In this document: positions 6,205 through 14,669 of the stretch, one piece after another
How positions within the stretch are numbered: position 1 is the first letter of the stretch
Layout: each line of letters begins with the position of its first letter
Assembly (NCBI GenBank): GCA_036375995.1
Contig: DASVBE010000095.1
Coordinates: 1 to 64,000, forward strand
Source: DASVBE01 sp036375995
GTDB lineage: Bacteria > Actinomycetota > Actinomycetes > Streptosporangiales > Streptosporangiaceae
Length of the DNA: 64,000 bases
Direction of reading: 5' to 3'
Program-made: the position numbers and the translations under genes
Notes under the pieces: model-generated
The model's input: the letters and a program-made list of their open reading frames with translations, nothing else
What the model was told of the DNA's origin: nothing
The model's database searches: none

Positions 6205-8034
6205 GTGACATACACACCGGCCATGCCACCGCCTCCGGGGGTCCCGGCGCAAGGCGGCCAGTTCCAGGGGCGGGAGCCGATCCAAGTCGGCTTCGCCCCG
6301 TCGGCCCCGCAGTCGCGGGTCACCATTTTCTTCCGCTGGCTGATGATCATCCCGCACGCGATCGTGCTGTATTTCGTGCAGATCGGCGCGGCCTTCGTGT
6401 TCTTCATCGGCTGGTGGGCAGCGCTGTTCACGGGCCGCCTGCCGGACTCGTTCGCCGAGTTCCTGACCGGGACCCTGCGCTGGTACACCCGGGTGCACGG
6501 CTACCAGTCGCTGCTCTACGACGCGTACCCGCCGTTCACCTTCGACGACACGGACTACCCGCTGCGGCTGGCCACCCGGCCGGGCCGGCTGAACCGGGCC
6601 GCGGTGTTCTTCCGGATCATCCTGATCTTCCCGGCCTTCCTGCTGACCGCGCTGATCCTCTACGGCCAGGTCATCTGCGGGCTCGTCATCTGGCTGATCG
6701 TGCTGATCACCGGGCGGATGCCGGAGTCGCTGTACCAGGCGTCCGCCGCGGTGGTCCGCTGGTTCGCCCGGGTCCAGGGCTTCTACTGGATGCTGACCAG
6801 CGAGTACCCGGGTGGCCTGTTCGGCGATCCGGCGGGCAGTGTCCAGGGCGGCGCGGCCAACGGCAGCTTCGCGCCCGGCGGGTTCGGCCAGCCGGACCAG
6901 GGCGGCTACGGGCAGCAGCAGCAGGCCTACGGCCAGCAGGCAGGCTACGGGCAGCCCGCGTACGGACAGCAGGCGGGCTACGGCCAGCAGCCGGGCTACG
7001 GCCAGCAGCCCGGTTACGGCCAGCCGGGCTACGGGCAGCAGCAGGCTTACGGCCAGCAGCCGGGCTACGGCCAGGCCGGTGACCCGTACGCGGCGCAGGC
7101 CACGCCCGGCTACGGCACGCCGCCGCAGCCGGCCGACCCGTACGCGGCGCCCGGCGCGCCCGGAGCCCTCGGCGCCCCTGGCTCGGCCACCGCCGCGGGC
7201 GCGGTCCCGCAGGGCGGCTGGACCGCGCAGGCCGACCCCAGCTACGGCCCCGCCGTCCCCGGCCAGCCCTACGGCACCGGGTCCGGCTACGAGATGAACG
7301 CCCCTGGCTACCAGGCCGCGCCCGGCTACGGCACGACCCCCTACAGCCCCGCCGGCGGCTACGGCCAGGTGGCCATGGCCAACCAGGACCAGTGGGCGGT
7401 GCGCGGCGCCCCGCCGTGGCCGCTGGTGCTGTCCGACGGCGCCAAGAAGCTCGTCGCGCTGTTCATCGGCCTGGGCCCGCTGGTCATCGTCGGTGTCGCG
7501 ATCCTGGCCGTCGCGGTCAGCTCCGCCACCCAGACCAGCGTGAACCAGAGCCTGGACTCGCTCGGCCAGCCGACGGTCAGCCAGGGCACCGGCACGGACT
7601 CAGGCAACGGCTCCGGCAGCAACGGCTCGGGCACCACCGGGGGCGCCCCCCTGACCAGGCAGCAGGCCCTGCACCAGACCCAGGCCGTGTTCCACAAGTT
7701 CAGCAACGCGATGACGACCTACGCGCACGCCGAGTCGACCTGCGGCAGCGGCGACCTGAGCTGCGTGACCCAGGGCGCGCTGGGCGCGCAGAAGGCGTTC
7801 GCGGCGATGGCGGACAGCCTGCGGGCGATGTCGATGCCCTCCGCGGCGTCCCGGACGGCCAACACGAGGTTCATCCAGGACCTGCACCAGGGCCACACGT
7901 TCTTCCACAGCCTGTCCAGTGCCACCACCGCGACCCAGTACCTGGACCGGACGGCGAAATTCCCGCTGCCGACCTACCTCAGCAAGCTGTCCAAGGACTA
8001 CGGGCACCTGATCGTGGCCATTGAAACCGGATGA
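6205..8034 (+). CDS. DUF4389 membrane protein with GYGQ-rich low-complexity segment
   Basis: This 609-residue protein starts at a GTG with GAGGAG 7 bases upstream. Residues of roughly 30-210 hold two DUF4389-like units, each with a hydrophobic hairpin (around VTIFFRWLMIIPHAIVL and FFRIILIFPAFLLTALIL) followed by a G-R-x-P-E/D-S motif. Residues 233-292 are almost entirely Gly, Tyr, Gln, Pro and Ala in GYGQQ-like repeats, and low-complexity sequence goes on to about residue 390. Another membrane helix (about residues 412-435) is followed by a Gly/Ser linker and an alpha-helical C-terminal domain with two cysteines. The function is unknown; the layout suggests a membrane scaffold with a flexible loop on one face and a folded domain on the other. 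Confidence 0.75.
   Translation: MTYTPAMPPPPGVPAQGGQFQGREPIQVGFAPSAPQSRVTIFFRWLMIIPHAIVLYFVQIGAAFVFFIGWWAALFTGRLPDSFAEFLTGTLRWYTRVHGYQSLLYDAYPPFTFDDTDYPLRLATRPGRLNRAAVFFRIILIFPAFLLTALILYGQVICGLVIWLIVLITGRMPESLYQASAAVVRWFARVQGFYWMLTSEYPGGLFGDPAGSVQGGAANGSFAPGGFGQPDQGGYGQQQQAYGQQAGYGQPAYGQQAGYGQQPGYGQQPGYGQPGYGQQQAYGQQPGYGQAGDPYAAQATPGYGTPPQPADPYAAPGAPGALGAPGSATAAGAVPQGGWTAQADPSYGPAVPGQPYGTGSGYEMNAPGYQAAPGYGTTPYSPAGGYGQVAMANQDQWAVRGAPPWPLVLSDGAKKLVALFIGLGPLVIVGVAILAVAVSSATQTSVNQSLDSLGQPTVSQGTGTDSGNGSGSNGSGTTGGAPLTRQQALHQTQAVFHKFSNAMTTYAHAESTCGSGDLSCVTQGALGAQKAFAAMADSLRAMSMPSAASRTANTRFIQDLHQGHTFFHSLSSATTATQYLDRTAKFPLPTYLSKLSKDYGHLIVAIETG
6901..7080 (+). repeat. GYGQ codon repeats in the DUF4389 gene
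   Basis: About 12 short imperfect repeats of TACGGCCAGCAG-type units encode GYGQQ/AYGQQ/GYGQP strings. The composition is like that of aromatic and glutamine-rich low-complexity domains. Repeat number may vary between strains. Confidence 0.75.
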
Positions 8035-8042
8035 GACCCGGT

Positions 8043-8070
8043 AGCTGATCTCAGCGAGCTGATCTCAGCG
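8043..8070. repeat. 14 bp tandem duplication at the potC stop
   Basis: AGCTGATCTCAGCG is present twice in direct succession (8043-8056, 8057-8070) in the gap between the convergent DUF4389 and potC genes. Each copy contains the small inverted repeat GCTGA-TC-TCAGC. The potC stop codon falls in the second copy. It may form part of a terminator. Confidence 0.7.
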
Positions 8071-8910
8071 GCCGGCCAGGCCCGCCTGCTCCCCGGCAGG
8101 CGCGGCCCGGCCGGCCGATCGCGTTACCGCCCCGGAGCCGGCCACCCGCGCGGCCAGCCCGACCGGGATCAGCGTGAGCAGGATGACGACCGAGACCACC
8201 GCGTTGACCTCGGGCAGCTGCTGGCCGAGCCGGATCGCGCCGAAGATCCACAGCGGCAGCGTGTTCTGCGCGCCCGCGGTGAACACGGTGACGATGACCT
8301 CGTCGAAGGACAGCGCGAAGGCCAGCAGAGCGCCGGAGATCAGCGCCGTGCCCACCATCGGCAGCGTAATCAGCCGGGCCGTCTGCCAGCCGCGGGCGCC
8401 CAGGTCAGCGGACGCCTCGGAGAGCGATCCCGGGACCCGGCGGAGCCTGGCCACCATGTTGTTGTAGACCACCACGATGCAGAACGTGGCGTGCCCGATC
8501 ACGATGGTCAGGATCGACAGCCCGGTCCCGGTGAACGAGAAGAACGAGCTCAGCGCGATGCCGGTGACGATGCCGGGCAGCGCCAGCGGCAGCACCAGCA
8601 GGAACGAGACCGTCTCGCGGCCGAAGAACGCGAACGAGTGCACCGCGTAGGCCACCATCGAGCCGAGCCCCAGGGCGATCACGGTGGCCAGCAGCCCGAC
8701 CTTGAGGGACAGCAGGAACGCCTGCCGGACGTCGGGGTCGTGCCAGGCGACCGAGAACCAGCGGAGGGTGAACCCGGAGATCGGCCAGCTCTGCACGGTG
8801 GACTTGTCGAACGCGTACAGGAAGATCAGCGCGATCGGCACGAACAGGAACAGCAGCACGAGCACGACCCAGATGCGCAGCGCGATACGCAGCCCGCGGG
8901 ATTCCATCAC
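8065..8910 (-). CDS. potC: ABC transporter permease, PotC-like
   Basis: The 281-residue protein has about six membrane helices and the permease signature near LSEASADLGARGWQTARLITLP, the EAA loop that docks on the ATPase. It is the second membrane subunit of the polyamine (spermidine/putrescine)-type importer encoded by the four-gene cluster 8065-12216. It begins 10 bp after the end of the preceding permease gene, so the two are translated from one transcript. Its gene end is shared with a short tandem duplication. Polyamine substrate is inferred from family resemblance only; related systems carry other small amines. Confidence 0.85.
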   Translation of the reverse strand: MMESRGLRIALRIWVVLVLLFLFVPIALIFLYAFDKSTVQSWPISGFTLRWFSVAWHDPDVRQAFLLSLKVGLLATVIALGLGSMVAYAVHSFAFFGRETVSFLLVLPLALPGIVTGIALSSFFSFTGTGLSILTIVIGHATFCIVVVYNNMVARLRRVPGSLSEASADLGARGWQTARLITLPMVGTALISGALLAFALSFDEVIVTVFTAGAQNTLPLWIFGAIRLGQQLPEVNAVVSVVILLTLIPVGLAARVAGSGAVTRSAGRAAPAGEQAGLAGR

Positions 8911-8920
8911 AGGGCCCCCA

Positions 8921-9859
8921 TCACAGAGCCCGGAACGCGCCGGCCGCGCGGGCCAGGAGCAGGTAGATGGCCATGATGACGATCGGGATCAGCGCCATCG
9001 CGGCCCCGAACGGCACGTTGTTGGCGATGCCCACGCTCTGCTCGATGACGTTGCCCATGAAGTTCGACCCGGACCCGCCGATCAGGATCGGGGTGATGAA
9101 GTCGCCCAGCGTCAGCGAGAACGTGAAGATCGACCCGGCCACCACCCCGGGCAGGATCAGCGGCAGGATCACCAGCCGGGTGGTCCGCCAGGTCCGCGCG
9201 CCGAGGTCCTGCGAGGCCTCGATCTGCGACGGCGGGATGCGCTCCAGCGCCGCGTAGATCGGCACGACCATGAACGGCAGCCACACGTAGCAGAACACGA
9301 TGAACACGGCCGGGTTGGAGTAGATCAGGCTGACCGGGCCGACGCCCACCTTGCCCAGCGACCAGTTGAGCAGCCCGTCGTGGGTGAAGATCAGCAGCCA
9401 GGCGTAGACCTTGGCCAGGTAACTGGCCCACAGCGGGAGCAGGATCGCCACGTACAGGAACGTCCGGGTGGGCCGGCTGGCGATCCTGGCCATGTAGTAG
9501 GCGAACGGCAGCGCGATGATCGCGTCCACGATCGTCACCCCGGCGGCCATCCCGACCGTGCGCAGCACGATGTCCCGGTAGGCCGCGGTCTGGAAGATCA
9601 GCGTGAAGTTGTTGAGGTTCCAGACCTGCTCGATGTTCGAGGTGAACGCGTTGATCCGCCAGAACGCGGTGATCAGCAGCACGACCAGCGCGGCCAGGTA
9701 GATCAGCACGAACCAGGCCAGCGCCGGGGTGAGCAGCAGCGATGCCCGGGCCCACGGCCGGCGCCACAGCACCGCCGAGACCCGGGGCCAGCGCCCGGCC
9801 AGATCCTGGCCGGGCGCCCCGCCCTCGGCGGCCGGGCCCGCGCCTTGCGCAGCGGTCAC
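8921..9859 (-). CDS. potB: ABC transporter permease, PotB-like
   Basis: With the GTG at 9859, two bases after the binding-protein stop, the product is 312 residues. The longer frame from 9898 would overlap the upstream gene and has no better ribosome site. It contains six predicted membrane helices starting with SLLLTPALAWFVLIYLAAL, and an EAA-type loop (IEASQDLGARTWRTTRLVILP) that contacts the ATPase. It pairs with PotC to form the channel of a type I importer. Close spacing on both sides shows that it belongs to the potA-potD-potB-potC transcription unit. Confidence 0.85.
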   Translation of the reverse strand: MTAAQGAGPAAEGGAPGQDLAGRWPRVSAVLWRRPWARASLLLTPALAWFVLIYLAALVVLLITAFWRINAFTSNIEQVWNLNNFTLIFQTAAYRDIVLRTVGMAAGVTIVDAIIALPFAYYMARIASRPTRTFLYVAILLPLWASYLAKVYAWLLIFTHDGLLNWSLGKVGVGPVSLIYSNPAVFIVFCYVWLPFMVVPIYAALERIPPSQIEASQDLGARTWRTTRLVILPLILPGVVAGSIFTFSLTLGDFITPILIGGSGSNFMGNVIEQSVGIANNVPFGAAMALIPIVIMAIYLLLARAAGAFRAL

Positions 9860-9861
9860 GG

Positions 9862-11103
9862 CTACCCGGTGACCTGGGTGGTCCAGGCCTGCTGCCACTC
9901 CGCGTACGGTACGCAGTTCTGCTGGCCGTTATCGCAGGTGGCGACCGGGGTCTTCCACAGCGAGATCGAGTCGAAGTAGCTCTGCGGCGCGTTCGCGTGG
10001 TACAGCTCGCATGACCCGGCCTGGATCTTGTTCATGAACGGGCAGGCCAGCTTGTTGTCCGGGGTCTCCCCGTAGTTGACCGCCTGCTGGGCCTGCACCT
10101 TGGGAGTGCTGATGTAGCGCATCCACAGGTACGCGCAGTTCGGGTGCGGGGCCTTGGCGGCCAGCATCCAGGAGTCCGCCCAGCCGGTCGCGCCCTCGGA
10201 CGGGACCACCGACCCGATCGGGAACTTGGCGTCGGTCAGCGCGCTGACCTGGTACGGCCAGCCCGCGCCGAGCGTCACGTCGCCGTTCTTGAACGCCGAG
10301 ATCTCCTGCGAGGCCAGGCCCCAGTACTTCTTGATCAGCGGGCGCTGGTCGGCCAGCAGCTTGACCGCGGCCTGGAACTGCGGCTGGGTCAGCTCGTACG
10401 GGTCGGTGATCTTCAGCGACGGGTCGTGGGTCTTCAGGTACAGCGCCGCGTCGGCGATCTGGATCGGGTTGTCCGGCACCGTGACCTGGCCCTTGTACTT
10501 CGAGTCGTACAGCACGCTCCACGACGTCGGCGCGGTCGTGAAGGCCTTCTTGCTGTACATCAGCACGTTCGGGCCCCACTGCAGGGAGACCCCGTAGTGC
10601 ACGCCGTTGACGGTGTTGAAGGCCGGCGCCTGGAAGGCCGGGAAGAAGTCCTTGACCTCGGGGATCAGGCTCATGTTCACCGGGTGCGCGTCGCCCGCGT
10701 AGATGATCCGCAGGTCCGCGTCGCCGGACGAGGAGACCATGTCGTACTGGCCGTTGCCGCCGTTCTTCATCAGCGTGACCATCTGGTCCGAGGTGCCCGC
10801 GTAGGTGGCGTGCACCTGGCAGTCGGACTGCTGCTCGAATGGCTTGACCCACTGCGGCTCGAGGTAGCCCTCCCAGGCGATCAGGTTGAGCGTGCCCTCG
10901 CCCTGGCCGATCTTCTGCAGCACCGGCAGGTTCGCGGTCGGCACCTGCGGCGCCCCTCCGCCGCTGGCCGCACTGCTCCCGCCGCCGGCCGCCGGGGGCG
11001 CGGCGCCGCCGCTGCTGCCGCAGGCCGCCGCCAGCAGACCCGCTGCGGCCACAACCAGTGCGCTCCGCGCCGCGCGGGAAAATGTCCCCATCCCAGGCAT
11101 CAT
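9862..11103 (-). CDS. potD: Polyamine-type ABC transporter substrate-binding lipoprotein
   Basis: The 413-residue product has a lipoprotein signal with lipobox LLAAAC around residue 27, then a Gly/Ser/Ala/Pro-rich linker and a PotD-like periplasmic-binding fold (NLIAWEGYLEPQWVKPFE near the start of the mature domain). It would be tethered to the outer face of the membrane and deliver ligand to PotBC. The C-terminal third carries several cysteines (CAYLWMR, ACPF, GSCELY, ATCDN, NCVPY), suggesting disulfides, which are not typical of Escherichia coli PotD. Two adjacent ATG codons occur at the start; GGAAAGG lies upstream. It is the second gene of the pot operon. Confidence 0.9.
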   Translation of the reverse strand: MMPGMGTFSRAARSALVVAAAGLLAAACGSSGGAAPPAAGGGSSAASGGGAPQVPTANLPVLQKIGQGEGTLNLIAWEGYLEPQWVKPFEQQSDCQVHATYAGTSDQMVTLMKNGGNGQYDMVSSSGDADLRIIYAGDAHPVNMSLIPEVKDFFPAFQAPAFNTVNGVHYGVSLQWGPNVLMYSKKAFTTAPTSWSVLYDSKYKGQVTVPDNPIQIADAALYLKTHDPSLKITDPYELTQPQFQAAVKLLADQRPLIKKYWGLASQEISAFKNGDVTLGAGWPYQVSALTDAKFPIGSVVPSEGATGWADSWMLAAKAPHPNCAYLWMRYISTPKVQAQQAVNYGETPDNKLACPFMNKIQAGSCELYHANAPQSYFDSISLWKTPVATCDNGQQNCVPYAEWQQAWTTQVTG

Positions 11104-11109
11104 CGGTGC

Positions 11110-12216
11110 CTACCTTTCCTGTCGGCCCGGATCGCCGTGATCCGGGCCAGGCCCCTGCCGCACGGTAAACGCCTGCTCGCTGTGCCAGGCCAGGCGGACC
11201 CGGGAGCCGCGCAGCCCGCCCGGCTCAGCCGGGGCCGTCTCGTTCTGCCGGGCGACCACCAGCTGGCCGCCGCGGTCCAGGTCAACCACATACCGCGTCA
11301 TCACGCCGACGTAGCTCACGTCCTGCACCTGGCCGGCCTCCACGGTGGCGCCGTCCGGCGCTTCCTCGTCGCCGGTCAGCAGCCGGATCTTCTCCGGCCG
11401 CACGGTGATCTGCCTGCCGTCCCGCTCGATCAGGTTCGAGATGCCGATGAACCCGGCCACGAACGCGGTCGCGGGCCGCTCGTACACCTCGAGCGGCGCG
11501 CCGACCTGCTCGATCTGGCCCTGGTGCAGGACCGCGATCCGGTCGCTCATCGACAGCGCTTCTTCCTGGTCGTGGGTCACGTACACGAACGTGATGCCCA
11601 CTTCGCGCTGCACGTGCTGCAGCTCGAGCTGCATTTCCTGGCGCAGCTTGAGGTCCAGCGCGCCGAGCGGCTCGTCGAGCAGCAGCAGCTCCGGCTGGTT
11701 CACGATGGCCCGGGCCAGCGCGACCCGCTGCCGCTGGCCGCCGGACAGCTGCGTGGGCTTGCGGTCGCCGAGCCCGCCGAGCCGGACCATCTCCAGCGCC
11801 TGGCCGGCCTTCTCCCGGCGCTCGGCCCTGGGCACCCGCTTGACCCGCAGCCCGTACTCGATGTTCTGCGCCACGGTCATGTGCGGGAACAGCGCGTAGT
11901 CCTGGAACACGGTGTTCACGTTCCGTGCGTAGGGCGGCACCGAGGTCACGTCCCGGCCGCCCAGCTCGAGCCGCCCGCCGTCGGGATGCTCGAACCCGGC
12001 GATCAGGCGCAGCAGTGTGGTCTTTCCGGACCCGGACGGGCCGAGCAGGGTGAAGAACTCCCCGGCCTCGATGTCCAGGTCGACGCCGTCCAGCGCGGTT
12101 ACCGGGCCGTACCGCTTGCGCATGCCGGTCACGCGGACAGCCGGCGCGGCCGCGGCCCCGCTGCCCGCCGCGGCCGGCCGCGAGGCGGCGGGATTCGCGA
12201 TCATTCGGCTCGTCAT
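11110..12216 (-). CDS. potA: ABC transporter ATP-binding protein, PotA-like
   Basis: The 368-residue ATPase has Walker A GPSGSGKTT, signature LSGGQRQRVALARA, Walker B LLLLDEPLGALD, and a C-terminal TOBE-type regulatory domain (from about ITVRPEKIRLL). It energises the polyamine-type importer formed with the following three genes. The start is uncertain: ATG 12216 and ATG 12204 are both possible, neither with a clear Shine-Dalgarno, and the open frame extends to 12339. The first 30 residues are Ala/Pro-rich and non-conserved. It is the promoter-proximal gene and is divergent from the gene at 12354. Confidence 0.88.
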   Translation of the reverse strand: MTSRMIANPAASRPAAAGSGAAAAPAVRVTGMRKRYGPVTALDGVDLDIEAGEFFTLLGPSGSGKTTLLRLIAGFEHPDGGRLELGGRDVTSVPPYARNVNTVFQDYALFPHMTVAQNIEYGLRVKRVPRAERREKAGQALEMVRLGGLGDRKPTQLSGGQRQRVALARAIVNQPELLLLDEPLGALDLKLRQEMQLELQHVQREVGITFVYVTHDQEEALSMSDRIAVLHQGQIEQVGAPLEVYERPATAFVAGFIGISNLIERDGRQITVRPEKIRLLTGDEEAPDGATVEAGQVQDVSYVGVMTRYVVDLDRGGQLVVARQNETAPAEPGGLRGSRVRLAWHSEQAFTVRQGPGPDHGDPGRQER

Positions 12217-12353
12217 ATCATGCTCGGCGCTAGCCCCGCAAACGCCGGGAACCGCCTGGCCATCGTGCCTTTTCGCGGCGCTCCCCGCTCCCTGGTTTCT
12301 GCTGCGGCAAGATTGTCGGCAGGAGCCATCCGGCAGCAAAGGAGCAAACCGCT

Positions 12354-12863
12354 ATGGCCGGGAAGCATCCGGATGATTCGCACAGCGCTCCGGGCACCAG
12401 CAGCGTCAGCGACGTCCGGCTGCTGGCCGCCCAGCTGTTCAACGAGACCTGGCGGCTGATGGGCCTGCCGGACCGCAGCCAGGACGACATCAGCCGCATG
12501 ATCGGCGCGGCGCACGCGTCCCGGTTCCACTGGTCCCAGGTCCCCGGGCACACCCCGGCGCACCTGGCCCGCGGCGACTGGCTGATCTCCCGGGTGTACG
12601 CCGAGCTCAGGCGGGCCGAGCCGGCCCTGTTCCACGCCCGCCTGGTGCTGGATACCTGCCAGGAGAACGGCATCGGCGACTGGGACCTGGCCTTCGCTTA
12701 CGAGGCCCTGGCCCGGGCGCACGCCGTGGCCGGCGAGCGCGGCCGCGCCCGTGAGTACACCGACCAGGCGCTGGCCGCGGCCAAGGACATCGCCCAGAAC
12801 CCGGACCGCGAGCTGCTGCTCGGCGACCTGGAGACGATCCCCGGCCAGCGCCGCTACTGGTAG
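12354..12863 (+). CDS. Conserved actinobacterial protein, TPR-like
   Basis: The 169-residue soluble protein begins with ATG after an AAGGAG box. It is alpha-helical throughout: the N-terminal half contains LLAAQLFNETWRLMGLPDR and a helical repeat around WLISRVYAELRRAEPALFHA, and the C-terminal half (DLAFAYEALARAHAVAGE and following) resembles tetratricopeptide helices. I recognise it as a widespread actinobacterial hypothetical family but no function is known to me. It is divergent from the pot operon and convergent with the ClpN gene. Confidence 0.75.
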   Translation: MAGKHPDDSHSAPGTSSVSDVRLLAAQLFNETWRLMGLPDRSQDDISRMIGAAHASRFHWSQVPGHTPAHLARGDWLISRVYAELRRAEPALFHARLVLDTCQENGIGDWDLAFAYEALARAHAVAGERGRAREYTDQALAAAKDIAQNPDRELLLGDLETIPGQRRYW

Positions 12864-12942
12864 GCCGGTCGGGCTCGCAGCCTGCCCCGTTCTTAGGAAA
12901 TACAGCCCTGAGGATTACGGTGCCGGGGGCGCGGGCCCACCG

Positions 12943-13419
12943 TCACGGCGAAGCCAGCGCGCGGGCGATCAGCGCGGGCCGGTCGACCCCGGCCAGGTCC
13001 AGCGCCCGCGGCACGCTGCCGACCCGGGCGTTGAGCAGGCCGACCAGCACGTGCCGCGGCTCGATCCGGTTCTCAGGACCGCCCCGGGCCGCGGCCACCG
13101 CCCGGTGCAGCACCCACCTGGCCGACGCGCCGAGCCGCGGCTTGCGCCCGGGGAGGGAGGACGACCGGGGCATCCGCCCGGCGGCCAGCCGCACCCCCAC
13201 CAGGGCCAGCGACCGCTCGACGTCGGCGGCCAGCGCGATGCGCACCGCGTCATGGTCGAGGCCGGCCTCGGCCAGCAGGTCCCGGGCCCGGCCGCCCTGC
13301 GGCGCGGTCAGGGCCAGCAGCATGTGCTCCGCCTCGATCGACGGTGACTGATCGGCCACCGCCTCGGCCTGCGCCAGCCGCAGCACGACCCGCACAAACC
13401 TGCCGTCGGTCCCCATCAT
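12943..13419 (-). CDS. Stand-alone Clp N-domain protein
   Basis: The 158-residue protein consists of two Clp N-terminal repeats, one around SPSIEAEHMLLALTA and the second around RIEPRHVLVGLLNAR, joined by a short linker; there is no AAA+ ATPase domain. In ClpA/ClpC the N-domain binds adaptors and substrates. Here it is free and translationally coupled (ATGA, 13416-13419) to a small HTH protein. By family knowledge such HTH-ClpN pairs are common in actinobacteria and probably form a regulator in which the Clp N-domain senses a protein ligand or stress signal; this is inference. Confidence 0.85.
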   Translation of the reverse strand: MMGTDGRFVRVVLRLAQAEAVADQSPSIEAEHMLLALTAPQGGRARDLLAEAGLDHDAVRIALAADVERSLALVGVRLAAGRMPRSSSLPGRKPRLGASARWVLHRAVAAARGGPENRIEPRHVLVGLLNARVGSVPRALDLAGVDRPALIARALASP

Positions 13420-13649
13420 GGCTTCCTCCTCGGGGAAATTCCGGCCGCGGCCAGGCGGTGGCTGTGCTTCTTGTGCACGGCCTGGCGGGTGACGCCGAGG
13501 GCCTCGGCGACCTCGGACCAGCTCCAGCCGGTCCCGATGGCCTGCTCGACGGCCGCGTCCTCGAGCCGGTCGGCCAGCCGTCGCAGGGCGACGACCGCGG
13601 CCAGCCCGTCCCCCGGGTCGCCGGTCTCCTGAACCTCGATCTGCGGCAT
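13416..13649 (-). CDS. Small helix-turn-helix DNA-binding protein
   Basis: The 77-residue protein has a helix-turn-helix at about residues 42-62 (WSWSEVAEALGVTRQAVHKK), a form seen in sigma-like and phage-type HTH proteins. Its stop overlaps the ATG of the ClpN gene, so the two proteins are made together. The ATG at 13649 has no Shine-Dalgarno: the 15 bases upstream contain TAAGTT at a -10-like distance, consistent with a leaderless mRNA. A cluster of CAACTT/AAGTTG half sites directly upstream suggests autoregulation. Confidence 0.8.
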   Translation of the reverse strand: MPQIEVQETGDPGDGLAAVVALRRLADRLEDAAVEQAIGTGWSWSEVAEALGVTRQAVHKKHSHRLAAAGISPRRKP

Positions 13650-13654
13650 GCTAG

Positions 13655-13694
13655 CAACTTAAGTTGACATCCCCGAAGTTGTCAACTTAGGTTG
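13655..13694. promoter_or_regulatory. Operator cluster for the HTH-ClpN unit
   Basis: Within 40 bp there are a perfect palindrome CAACTTAAGTTG (13655-13666), a perfect AAGTTGTCAACTT (13676-13688) and an imperfect CAACTTAGGTTG (13683-13694). The first palindrome ends 5 bp from the HTH start codon and overlaps its likely -10 element, as expected of an autorepressor site. Confidence 0.7.
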
Positions 13695-13789
13695 CGCCGG
13701 GATGGCCGGCCGCGGTGGATGACGGACCGCGCCCCGGCACCGTAATCCTTAATCAAGAGGCCTGAAGAGACCCTGGCCCGCGTTCCGGA

Positions 13790-14536
13790 CTAGATGGCGC
13801 CGATCCGCAGGGCGTAGGAGACCGCGTGGGTGCGGTTGCGCAGCTGCAGCCGTGTGGTCAGGTCCTGCAGGATCTTCTTGATGGTCCGCTCGGAGTACCG
13901 CAGCCGGGCCGCGATCTGCGCCGTGTCCTGCCCGTCGGCGAGCAGCCGGAGTACGTCGATCTCGCGCTCGGACAGGCCGCCAGGGCCCGGCCCGGCGCCG
14001 GCGCAGGCGGCCGCGGTGGGCTCGTGCCGGGTCAGCCGGGCCTCGTCCACCAGCCAGCGGGCCACCGTGGACGGCAGGATGGCCCGGCCCGCGTGGCTGG
14101 CCTGCACCGCCTGGGCGACGAGCTCGGCGGTGAGCCCGCGCCAGGGCAGGATGCTGACCACGCCGCAGCCGATCAGCGGGCCCAGCAGGGCCTCCCGGAT
14201 CGGGTCCGCCACCAGGACGACGCACCGAGCCGGATGGCCGGCCTGCCCGGCCAGGCTGGTCAGCTCGGCCAGCAGACCGCCGCTCAGCGTAGTGGCCAGC
14301 GCCAGGATTACGTCGCCCCGGTGCGACGGCAGCACGTGCCGCACGCCCAGCTCCGGCCTGGCCCTCAGCTGCGCGATGATCGGGGTCGCCGCGGCCGGGT
14401 CATCGGTGACCACGCCCATGCCGACCGGATCGGCCGCCCGCCGGATGCTCACCGGCGCCTGCCGCAACGCTTCTCTTACCGCCGTCACTACGCTCCCCGT
14501 CAGCCCGTCCGCTGCCGGCCCGCCAGCCGTCAGCAC
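13790..14536 (-). CDS. LuxR-family transcriptional regulator
   Basis: The C-terminal 65 residues are a LuxR/NarL helix-turn-helix (GLSEREIDVLRLLADGQDTA, then YSERTIKKILQDLTTRL). The N-terminal part resembles a receiver-like fold but I do not see the usual acidic pocket and phospho-acceptor Asp, so control by phosphorylation is doubtful. The start is uncertain: a GTG at 14536 with GGGAG just upstream gives 248 residues; a TTG at 14602 would give 270. No histidine kinase is adjacent. The target is unknown. Confidence 0.75.
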   Translation of the reverse strand: MLTAGGPAADGLTGSVVTAVREALRQAPVSIRRAADPVGMGVVTDDPAAATPIIAQLRARPELGVRHVLPSHRGDVILALATTLSGGLLAELTSLAGQAGHPARCVVLVADPIREALLGPLIGCGVVSILPWRGLTAELVAQAVQASHAGRAILPSTVARWLVDEARLTRHEPTAAACAGAGPGPGGLSEREIDVLRLLADGQDTAQIAARLRYSERTIKKILQDLTTRLQLRNRTHAVSYALRIGAI

Positions 14537-14669
14537 GGTCTCCCGCCGTTCGCACGCATCCCCGGCGGGAATCGGCGTTCGCACCTGATGTGCGATATAC
14601 AACCTCGTACTACGTACCGGGCGCGGGCTGAGTTCACGCGGCCGGGGCCCTTCGCCCGGCCGCCGCTGT

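Noticed and set aside
6096..6488. N-terminal extension of the Rieske oxygenase to 6488
   Set aside because: The extra 131 residues overlap the divergent DUF4389 gene and have no resemblance to the family.
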